A stretch of 64,000 bases of DNA from Planctomycetota bacterium (GTDB taxonomy: Bacteria > Planctomycetota > Phycisphaerae > Phycisphaerales > SM1A02): positions 124,001-188,000 of the forward strand of contig QWPW01000001.1 in the NCBI GenBank assembly GCA_003671025.1. The letters are read 5' to 3'. Under the pieces are notes generated by a model. That model had not been told where the DNA came from, searched no databases, and saw nothing but the letters and a program-made list of their open reading frames with translations. The position numbers and the translations under genes are program-made. Each line of letters starts with the position of its first letter. The stretch's first letter is position 1. Shown here one piece after another: positions 57,589-64,000 of the stretch.

Positions 57589-57902
57589 CGCGTGTGTCCC
57601 GCACCGGACAAAATCGCCGAATACCCGCAAGAATATGGGGTTTTGGCGCAACGCGTTCCTGTGCGCTCATGGCATCCAACCCAGACCCGGCGTTCTTGCA
57701 TGAACGATGGTTGCACCCGCGCTGTCACCACTCACAGGCGTTTGCGGTGGTCGAGTCTTGCGCTGTGAGTTCTCCCGGTGACGCGCACGTTCCTTCGATC
57801 GCATGACGGGAGCGAGCAAACGCAGGCGACCATACTCCGCTCGCTACACTGCGCGCCCGTTTGATATTCGCGTGTCGCGAAGGTGCTACGGGCGGAGGTT
57901 TC
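57589..57902. other. Intergenic stretch without recognised gene
   Basis: Between rpoN and ilvE. I see no convincing coding frame, RNA structure or terminator in it; only the GGAGG box of ilvE at its end. Confidence 0.5.
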
Positions 57903-58772
57903 ATGAAGGTTTGGCTCGATGGTCATCTCGTTGACAAGCAGCACGCAATGGTGCCTGTTTACGATCACGGATTGTTGTATGGCGACGGCGTGTTCGAAGG
58001 AATTCGCGTCTACAACCATCGCATCATGAAACTGCGCAGTCACCTCGATCGCCTCGAGGAGAGCGCGCATGCGATTCGACTGACCATGCATTACACGATG
58101 CGTGAGATCGAACAAGCGGTGCGCGAAACCGTCGCCGCCAATGGCATGAAGGACGCGTACATCCGCCTCGTAGTCACGCGCGGCGCGGGTCCGCTTGGAC
58201 TGAATCCCTTCACTTGTCCCAAGCCTTCGACGATTGTGATTGTCGATCGCATTCAGCTCTATCCCAACGAGATGTACGCCGTGGGCATGCCCGTCATCGT
58301 GGCAAAGCGGCCGCGTATTCCGATCGAGTGTCTTGATCCGAGCGTGAAGAGCCTCAATTACCTCAACAACATTCTGGCCAAGGTGGAAGCGATCGATGCG
58401 GGTGTGCATGAAGCGATCATGCTCAATCTCGACGGTCAAGTCGCGGAGTGCACTGGCGACAACATCTTCTTCGTGCGCGGCGGACGAATCGTCACGCCGC
58501 CAGTGAGCGCGGGCATTCTCAACGGAGTCACGCGTCTCTTTGTGATGAACGAAATTGCTCCCGCGTGCGGCATCGCTGTGGAAGAACGCTCGATGCGACT
58601 TGAGGATCTTTTCACTGCTGACGAAGTGTTTCTCACGGGAACCGCGGCGGAAATCATTGGCGTGAGCGCGATCGATGGTGAAGTGATTGGTGAAGGCGGC
58701 GTTGGTCCGGTGACGCGTCGATTGATTGCAGAGTTCAAGGCGCGTGTCGCCGTGGATGCGCCAGAGGATTGA
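57903..58772 (+). CDS. ilvE: Branched-chain amino acid aminotransferase
   Basis: PLP class IV transaminase of 289 residues for the last step of Val, Leu and Ile synthesis. Motifs: VYDHGLLYGDGVFEGIRVYN near residue 20, RLVVTRGAGPLG, the PLP lysine in DPSVKSLNYLNNILAKVEA, and EAIMLNLDGQVAECTGDNIF with the late VFLTGTAAEIIGV block. D-amino acid transaminases share the fold, but the YLNN and EGIR segments favour IlvE. A clear GGAGG box lies 5 bp before the ATG. Confidence 0.92.
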   Translation: MKVWLDGHLVDKQHAMVPVYDHGLLYGDGVFEGIRVYNHRIMKLRSHLDRLEESAHAIRLTMHYTMREIEQAVRETVAANGMKDAYIRLVVTRGAGPLGLNPFTCPKPSTIVIVDRIQLYPNEMYAVGMPVIVAKRPRIPIECLDPSVKSLNYLNNILAKVEAIDAGVHEAIMLNLDGQVAECTGDNIFFVRGGRIVTPPVSAGILNGVTRLFVMNEIAPACGIAVEERSMRLEDLFTADEVFLTGTAAEIIGVSAIDGEVIGEGGVGPVTRRLIAEFKARVAVDAPED

Positions 58773-58838
58773 GTTTGCTCGCGGGGGAAAGAGCAGTACC
58801 ACCACCGCATCAAGGTTCCATCAACACGGAGGCCTCTC

Positions 58839-59708
58839 ATGCGTTGCAAGACCTGCGATCACATCTTGTGGAATCACGAGCCAGCGCGCGATGGGTCGCC
58901 GCGCCTTTGCAGTGAATGCGGAACGCGCTATGCGCCCAGCGACTTTGATTTCGTCCGCGGAAAAGTAGAGTTCTGCTGTCCACACTGTCGCACTGCATAT
59001 TTTGGAACGAGCCCGCGCGGGCATCTCGAACCGAACGCATTCATGTGCGCCGAGTGCGCGCAACCGATCACGATGGATGAGTGCGTTTTGCGCGGGTATG
59101 GCGTGGCCGATGAGCGGCTCGCGATGTTGCCCACGGGTGTGCCGTGGTTGAGTGGCCATTCGTGGCGGCGTCGTTGGTGGGCCACGGTGGGCATCGGAAT
59201 GGGGCGACCCAATCGATTGAATGGCATGTTCAACAGCGAACCGCGGCTCGCGGACGCAGCTCGCTTTCTTGCGCTGCACGGTTGGCTCTCCGCGGCACCG
59301 ACGGCGGTGTTTTTTCTGCTGACCATGGCGTGGCCGTTGCTCAACGGGTCAGGCGCAGGAATCGACATGGCGGTGGTCGCGGTCTTCTACGTTGCGATGC
59401 CGCTCTCCCTGTACTTGCTCGCGTGGAGCGGCGCATTTGCGGCGTCCTTGGTGGGTCGCGCGCATGGGCTTTCGGCGGGACGCGCGTTTGAACTTTGCGC
59501 CTATTCCTCGGGTCCACTCGTGTTTTTCTGCGTTCCCTGCGTCGGCGGCGTCGCCTACGTTTGGTGGGCGATCGCCGCAGTGGTCGCGATGTCGGAGGCC
59601 GTTCCACTAGGCAAAGGTGTCGCCGTGGTCATGATGGGCCTGCTGGGATTTTTCTTCCTCGGCATCGTGCTCATCGCGTTTATCGTCTTCTCGGGTTTCT
59701 GGTGGTGA
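58839..59708 (+). CDS. Zinc-ribbon, Yip1-like multi-pass membrane protein
   Basis: The N-terminal 80 residues carry four CxxC pairs (CKTC, CSEC, CPHC, CAEC), i.e. two zinc ribbons. From about residue 140 come five hydrophobic helices (GWLSAAPTAVFFLLTMAWPL, VVAVFYVAMPLSLYLLAWSG, SSGPLVFFCVPCVGGVAYVW, last helices to the end). The ribbon-plus-Yip1-like layout is frequent in planctomycetes. No function can be given. A GGAGG box precedes the ATG. Confidence 0.75.
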   Translation: MRCKTCDHILWNHEPARDGSPRLCSECGTRYAPSDFDFVRGKVEFCCPHCRTAYFGTSPRGHLEPNAFMCAECAQPITMDECVLRGYGVADERLAMLPTGVPWLSGHSWRRRWWATVGIGMGRPNRLNGMFNSEPRLADAARFLALHGWLSAAPTAVFFLLTMAWPLLNGSGAGIDMAVVAVFYVAMPLSLYLLAWSGAFAASLVGRAHGLSAGRAFELCAYSSGPLVFFCVPCVGGVAYVWWAIAAVVAMSEAVPLGKGVAVVMMGLLGFFFLGIVLIAFIVFSGFWW

Positions 59709-59734
59709 CGTGGGGATCTGCGTGTCGCGCGCGT

Positions 59735-59767
59735 CACGCGCGAATCACGCGCGAGTCACACACGAAT
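59735..59767. repeat. 11-bp tandem array, three copies
   Basis: Units TCACGCGCGAA, TCACGCGCGAG and TCACACACGAA lie between two convergent genes and reach into the last codons of the MATE gene. Confidence 0.8.
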
Positions 59768-61321
59768 TTTGTCCCACGCTCCAAATTTGAAGCGCGCCAA
59801 GAACATCGTGCCGCGCACCGCGAGTTCTAGCATCAGTCCCCACCAGATTCCCACCAGTCCGTAGCCGAGATGGATGCCCAGATACCACGCGAGTGGAAGT
59901 CGAATCGCATAACAAGAGACGACGGTGATGCCGAGAATCCAAGTGGTATCGCCGACTCCACGCAGACCGTTGCGTGTCACCATCGCCAGCGCGAAAAATA
60001 ATTGCATGCAACCTGCCGCGAAGAGCAGTTGCGGCACCAACGCGAGATGAATCGGATCATCCGAAATCATGCGCGTCAGCGGTTCACCCGCGCACATAAA
60101 CAGAACACCCATTGAGCCCATGATGGCCATGCCGATGAGTGTGCAACGCCAAATTGCCGCGCGCGCCAGGCTCGCGTTTCCCGCGCCGAGGTATTGCCCC
60201 GCAAGCGCGCCCGCGGCCGTGCCCATGGCAAAGCCAGGGAGAAATGAAAACGATTCCCATTGCACCGTGATGATGTGCGCACCGATGAGTCCGTCGTTGG
60301 TTGTGGTGCCGAGTTTCATGTCGGCCGCTTTGCCGATGAATCCCAACACCAGTAAATTCACGCCCCACATCGCGAGCCCTTCGAAAAAATTGGGCACGCC
60401 GACTTTGAGGACTCGCCACGTCATCGCGCGATCGAGTGGCAGATCTTCGCGCATCAAGCGCAGATCTTTGACTCCCGCGCGCAGACATCGCCACGTGAGC
60501 CACGCACCAACTGCATATGAAATCGCGCTGCCCGCGGCAATTCCTACCACCCCATAGTGCGTCGGATCCATCGGTGATGGATTGGGCAGCGTCCATCCGA
60601 ACATGCGAATGCTCACGCCCGAGATCAACCACGACGCAACGCAATTGACCACGTTGACCCACACCGCGATCTGAAATGGTTTGTGCGCTTCACCGGCGCC
60701 GTGCAAGCACATCGCGCCCACCATCATCACGCCGCAAAACGGAATTCCATAGGCCAATGTGCGCACGAAGGTGATGCACGCATCTGTCGCTTCTGGTGTG
60801 AGATTGGCGAAATGTGCCAGTGGTTCTGCGAGGGCGATCATCAGCGCGGCGACGAACACGCCCCACACCAACGAGAGCACCATCGATTGTCCGAGAGCGC
60901 GGTGGCTTTCGCGCAGATCTCCCGCGCCCATTCCGCGCGCGATGATCGCTTGGCCGCCGACGCCGAGCCCGGTCATCGCGATGCCGATGAACCAACCGAC
61001 GAAGCTGCCGATGCCAACGCCATCCATCGCCGCGCGCGCGATGTCGCTGGGAAGATTGCCTGCGAGAAGTTTGTCGACGAATCCGACGCCTGCGGCCATC
61101 GTTTGTTGCAGCAGCACGGGAAGCGAGAGAATCCAAATCGCTTGGGTCATCGATTTGCCCGCGAGTCGTCCTGCTTTGATCACGCCGGACTCATCGCGCA
61201 TCGCGTCTTGTTCGAGAGCGACCGACATCGAGCCTTGTGGATCATCTGGCGAAATTGCGCTGTCAATGCGCAAGCGCGACGAGGTGGATGGACCCTCGGA
61301 ATCCTCTGCGCTGCGGTTCAC
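59756..61321 (-). CDS. MATE-family multidrug efflux transporter
   Basis: A 521-residue membrane antiporter with twelve predicted helices. Family features: AIWILSLPVLLQQTMAAGVG with FVDKLLAGNL in the first half, GLGVGGQAIIARGMGAGDLR, and the matching second-half repeat LKVGVPNFFEGLAMWGVNLL, GTAAGALAGQYLGAGN, NGLRGVGDTTWIL. A 55-residue charged N-terminus precedes the first helix. The GTG start overlaps the stop of the upstream dehydrogenase gene (GTGA). Substrate and coupling ion cannot be told. Confidence 0.9.
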   Translation of the reverse strand: MNRSAEDSEGPSTSSRLRIDSAISPDDPQGSMSVALEQDAMRDESGVIKAGRLAGKSMTQAIWILSLPVLLQQTMAAGVGFVDKLLAGNLPSDIARAAMDGVGIGSFVGWFIGIAMTGLGVGGQAIIARGMGAGDLRESHRALGQSMVLSLVWGVFVAALMIALAEPLAHFANLTPEATDACITFVRTLAYGIPFCGVMMVGAMCLHGAGEAHKPFQIAVWVNVVNCVASWLISGVSIRMFGWTLPNPSPMDPTHYGVVGIAAGSAISYAVGAWLTWRCLRAGVKDLRLMREDLPLDRAMTWRVLKVGVPNFFEGLAMWGVNLLVLGFIGKAADMKLGTTTNDGLIGAHIITVQWESFSFLPGFAMGTAAGALAGQYLGAGNASLARAAIWRCTLIGMAIMGSMGVLFMCAGEPLTRMISDDPIHLALVPQLLFAAGCMQLFFALAMVTRNGLRGVGDTTWILGITVVSCYAIRLPLAWYLGIHLGYGLVGIWWGLMLELAVRGTMFLARFKFGAWDKIRV

Positions 61322-62337
61322 CGACTCACCTGAACTAGCACTGCAAAAACTCCAGGCTCAGCCAGCGCGGTGAGCGCGCGCGGAACATCGGTGAATCCCA
61401 AGCGTCGAGAAATGAGCGGCGATGGATCAATGGCGCGGCTGGCCAATCGTTCAATCGCGCCAGTGAGCGGACCAAATCCTGATCCATGGATTTCGATTTC
61501 ATCGAGCGCGACATGTGACAGATCAACCGCGACGGGAGCGCGCGCGGAAATTCCTGCGACAACGACGTGTCCGCGTGCGCGCACCATGCGTGCCGCAGAG
61601 GCGATCGACTCGGCGCTGCCCGTAGTTTCGATGACCAACTCTTGATCGCCGCGTTGCCCCGTTTCGTGCAGTGCGCGATGACGAATGCCAAATTGCTCGG
61701 CCACGGACAACGTTGCATCGTGGGCGGCGACGAGGCGCGCCAGAGGGTTTTCTTCGACGGCGACAAGCGTGGTCAGAATCGCCACCAGGTCGTCGCCGAG
61801 AATGCTGGCGAAGGTTTTCTTTTCGACACCACCGCGACGCACCGCTTCGATCGCGCGCGAAAGCGGTGCGGCGAACACCGCGCGTTCTTCATCGAGTCCG
61901 TGGGGAATCGGGGTGACCGAAGCCGCAGGAACGGTCACGTATTCCGCGAGCGCGCCGCGCGGCGCATCGACGCCGAGAATGTTTCGTGCGCGGCAGTGCA
62001 GCGCAAGTCCGCTACGGCAACGATCGCACGCGCCGCAAGAAAGCACGGGATGCACGATCACTCGCGTGCCGCGTGTGAGTGGGGTGGCGTTGCTCGCGCC
62101 CGTCACTGCGTGTTCGACGACGCCGCATGCCGCGTGACCGATGACGCGCGGCTCTCGCACTGGGGCATCATTGGTTTGCGAGCGCTGTGCGTTGGCGCCG
62201 AGTCCGCGCGCGGCTTCGCGTTCGAGCGGCGTTACCAACGCATGAGTCACGCGCACGGTGATGAATCCGTCCGCGTGTAGAGCGCGCGGCACCATCGTCA
62301 TGGTGACCGCGCCATCGCTGCTGACCGCGGCGCACAT
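61318..62337 (-). CDS. Zinc-type medium-chain dehydrogenase without catalytic zinc ligands
   Basis: The layout is that of alcohol/sorbitol dehydrogenases: N-terminal GroES-like domain with VIGHAACGVV, structural zinc cysteines CGACDRCRSGLALHC, then a Rossmann domain (SILGDDLVAILTTLVAVEEN, SARMVRARGHVVVAGISARA). The catalytic zinc site looks lost. The CxxD/SD segment reads ALVTPLEREAARG, and the GHE motif is GHA. It may work without zinc or on another substrate. ATG at 62337 begins with CAAVSSDG, the usual family start; the frame is open to 62385. It is followed by the MATE gene with overlapping codons. Confidence 0.8.
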   Translation of the reverse strand: MCAAVSSDGAVTMTMVPRALHADGFITVRVTHALVTPLEREAARGLGANAQRSQTNDAPVREPRVIGHAACGVVEHAVTGASNATPLTRGTRVIVHPVLSCGACDRCRSGLALHCRARNILGVDAPRGALAEYVTVPAASVTPIPHGLDEERAVFAAPLSRAIEAVRRGGVEKKTFASILGDDLVAILTTLVAVEENPLARLVAAHDATLSVAEQFGIRHRALHETGQRGDQELVIETTGSAESIASAARMVRARGHVVVAGISARAPVAVDLSHVALDEIEIHGSGFGPLTGAIERLASRAIDPSPLISRRLGFTDVPRALTALAEPGVFAVLVQVSR

Positions 62338-62351
62338 CGCGGGGGACGCGC

Positions 62352-63368
62352 TCACGCTGTGCGCCATGCGAATCCTGTCGCGCATGCAAAGTCCAATGGG
62401 ACGCGTTCAATGCTCGCTCGGCCATCACCCGGGATGTTGTCGCTCGCCGCACTCGCCGCGCCAGCGCTCGTTGCGGAATCGACTGGTTTTACTGGCGTTT
62501 CTGGCACGAGCAATGGCTCGGGAACCACTGGCGCATCTTCGCGCGCGGCGTCATTGGTGCGTCGTACTCCAAACGCCTGCAGACCAACAGGAACATCGGG
62601 CGACTCAAACACGACGGGATCCCAGAAGAGCAAACGGTCCCAGATGTCGAGTGCGCGAACGAACGTTGGATAGAGCGTGATGCGCGTTTGCGCGAATGGC
62701 TCAGGCGTTGCCGCGTAGTAAAGCAACCACGCGTTCTCGTCGAGCGCGATGTTCTGTCCGGTCATCGTGCGCAGCGAATCGACGGAAGCGACATTCACTG
62801 CGAGCTCGCGTTGCGCCAACGCTGCCACGAGCGCGCGGAAGACTGCAGGCGTCGGATACTGCGCAAGCGCGATCGCGATCTCGATGCGCACGTCGGAATC
62901 TTCCGAGCCATCGACGAGGCGCGGCCACAGTTGATCTGCCACTGCAGGGTCATGCAATCGCTGCGACGAACGCGCCGCTGCAAGACGCACTTGGCGAAAT
63001 GGGCTGGTCAAATTTTTCGCGACCAACACCGCATCATCAGGGTCACCGTGACGACCGAGCGCTTGCAATGCCGCCGCGCGCACCAATGGATCAAGCGAGT
63101 CTTCGGCGTAGAGTCGATACATGCGCACATACGGAGGCGCTCCGCCCCACGGCGCGTTGGCGAGCAGAATCGTTCCGCGACGCGCGTTCTCATTGTCGTT
63201 GGGATCCGCGGCCCATTGCGCTGCTTGCGCGGGTGTTGGCGGCGAGAAACTATCGGTGAATTGGCCGAAATCCGAGGTAATCGTGTCGCATCCGCCCAAC
63301 ATCACCACATCAACGCACACGAGCAGCAGCAGCGCGGGCGAGCAAATCGAGAGCGTGCGAATTCGCAT
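62352..63368 (-). CDS. HEAT-repeat lipoprotein
   Basis: From the ATG at 63368, a signal peptide ends in a lipobox LGGC (about residue 27), so the protein is likely lipid-anchored. HEAT-type helical pairs follow: DPLVRAAALQALGRHGDPDD, FRQVRLAAARSSQRLHDPAV, DVRIEIAIALAQYPTPAVFR. Then comes a region of unknown fold with aromatic residues (IWDRLLFWDPVVFESPDVPV) and an Ala/Pro-rich tail. HEAT lipoproteins are common in planctomycetes and probably serve protein binding. Partner unknown. It is the first gene of a three-gene run with the dehydrogenase and the MATE gene. Confidence 0.8.
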   Translation of the reverse strand: MRIRTLSICSPALLLLVCVDVVMLGGCDTITSDFGQFTDSFSPPTPAQAAQWAADPNDNENARRGTILLANAPWGGAPPYVRMYRLYAEDSLDPLVRAAALQALGRHGDPDDAVLVAKNLTSPFRQVRLAAARSSQRLHDPAVADQLWPRLVDGSEDSDVRIEIAIALAQYPTPAVFRALVAALAQRELAVNVASVDSLRTMTGQNIALDENAWLLYYAATPEPFAQTRITLYPTFVRALDIWDRLLFWDPVVFESPDVPVGLQAFGVRRTNDAAREDAPVVPEPLLVPETPVKPVDSATSAGAASAASDNIPGDGRASIERVPLDFACATGFAWRTA

Positions 63369-63448
63369 GAGCGGAGAGTAGCGCAACTGTGTGAGTTGCG
63401 CGTGTTGCGCGCAAGATTGCCAGGAGTGAGGCTCGCTACCCTGCGTTG

Positions 63449-64000
63449 ATGTCACTTGAAATTACCGCGTTCGAGCTCGGCGATTTTCAAACCAACTGCT
63501 ACGTCGTGCGCGACAGCAGCGATGCGTCGGGCTCGTGTTGGATCATTGATTGTTCCTACCAACCCGAGCCAATGCTCGACGCGATTGCACAGCGTGGACT
63601 CACGCCGACACTGTGCATCCTCACGCACTGTCACTGCGACCACATCGCGGGTTTGGCCAAGATGCGCCTTCGCTTTGGGCCAGTGAATGTGCTCTGTCAC
63701 GCGGCAGAAAAGGGCTTCAACGAAGATCCCGTCCTCAACTTGTCGGTGTTCATTCCGCCGTCAGTGAGCGCGCCGACTCCCGATGCCTACATCGGCGACG
63801 GACAACTCTTGGAGCTCGGGCAATATTACTTTCGCGTCCTTCATACGCCGGGACATTCCCCTGGCGGCATCACGTTGTGGTGCGCGGAGGCGGGCGAAGC
63901 AATCGTTGGCGACACACTTTTTGCGGGTTCGATCGGTCGCATCGATTTTCCCACCAGCGACACGCAGGCGATGGTGCATTCGCTGCATGAAGTCCTCATG
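63449..64000 (+). CDS. Metallo-beta-lactamase-fold hydrolase (glyoxalase II-like), partial
   Basis: The reading frame starts at the ATG at 63449 and is open to the end of the window (184 codons), so the 3' end is missing. The fold signatures are clear: ELGDFQTNCYVVRD, the metal site THCHCDHIAG (THxHxDH), the third histidine in HTPGHSPGGITLW and the bridging aspartate in VGDTLFAGSIGRIDFPTSD. The GRIDFP segment is typical of YcbL/glyoxalase II-like thioester hydrolases of about 210 residues. It diverges from the HEAT lipoprotein gene. Confidence 0.88.
   Translation, partial: MSLEITAFELGDFQTNCYVVRDSSDASGSCWIIDCSYQPEPMLDAIAQRGLTPTLCILTHCHCDHIAGLAKMRLRFGPVNVLCHAAEKGFNEDPVLNLSVFIPPSVSAPTPDAYIGDGQLLELGQYYFRVLHTPGHSPGGITLWCAEAGEAIVGDTLFAGSIGRIDFPTSDTQAMVHSLHEVLM

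Noticed and set aside
57589-57902. Possible small gene between rpoN and ilvE
   Set aside because: No frame has both a start signal and plausible composition.
60683-61333. A 216-residue plus-strand frame antisense to the MATE gene
   Set aside because: His/Arg-rich composition typical of antisense shadows; the MATE frame explains the region.

Overview
The window (about 58% G+C by eye) reads as a chromosomal segment of a motile member of the Planctomycetota, probably class Phycisphaerae. This is an inference. It rests on a PVC-like L34 protein, zinc-ribbon membrane proteins, a planctomycete-style dockerin/EF-hand motif fused to FlgD, and the mix of housekeeping genes. No phage, integrase, transposase or CRISPR array was seen.

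Layout. (1) 1-6256: the 3' end of ligA, a CYTH protein, uppP, ilvC, a PilZ protein, aroK, rpmH (a 44-residue gene with its own terminator), rnc and a small membrane-anchored protein. (2) 6600-14896, all on the minus strand: anmK, phoB, phoR, pstS, pstC, pstA, pstB, phoU, a complete phosphate-uptake and sensing block. A shared 17-bp Pho-box-like element lies before both phoB and pstS, and a perfect hairpin separates pstS from pstC. phoU is frameshifted. (3) 14968-18731: UDP-glucuronate decarboxylase, recA with a long N-terminal extension and a GAAC-N7-GAAC element upstream, a repeat-filled intergenic region, and tRNA-Leu(CAG). (4) 18895-31926: a zinc-ribbon membrane protein, cysteine desulfurase, a Trp-rich secreted protein, pgi, tal, tyrS, cdaR and cdaA (diadenylate cyclase), and a run of envelope proteins of unknown role including an RDD protein. 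(5) 32069-50916: a TPR protein, a FlgN-like protein, a two-component pair of NtrC type, then flgB flgC fliE fliF fliG fliH fliI fliJ motE-like fliK flgD (TIGR02530-like) flgE. (6) 50999-64000: a PIN/TRAM membrane protein, SRP RNA, dnaX-ybaB-recR, rpoN, ilvE, another zinc-ribbon membrane protein, a MATE transporter, a zinc-type dehydrogenase, a HEAT-repeat lipoprotein and a metallo-beta-lactamase-fold hydrolase cut by the window end.

How it works together. The sigma-54 factor (rpoN), the sigma-54 activator with the GAFTGA motif, and two -24/-12 promoter candidates before fliE and fliF suggest a sigma-54 flagellar cascade. The Pho genes form a self-regulated regulon.

Most unusual observations. 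Four conserved genes (uppP, phoU, the flagellar histidine kinase, fliI) each carry a tandem duplication of 31-102 bp. Three are in frame and the one in phoU breaks the frame. Four gene ends or intergenic sites carry arrays with an 11-bp unit. These may be real slippage products or assembly artefacts and need read-level checking. Several proteins deviate at diagnostic positions: CdaA (DLA/RHL for DGA/RHR), TyrS (TIGN), DnaX (no zinc cysteines), the dehydrogenase (no catalytic zinc ligands). The SRP RNA apical loop is not GNRA, and FlgD carries a dockerin-like tail.
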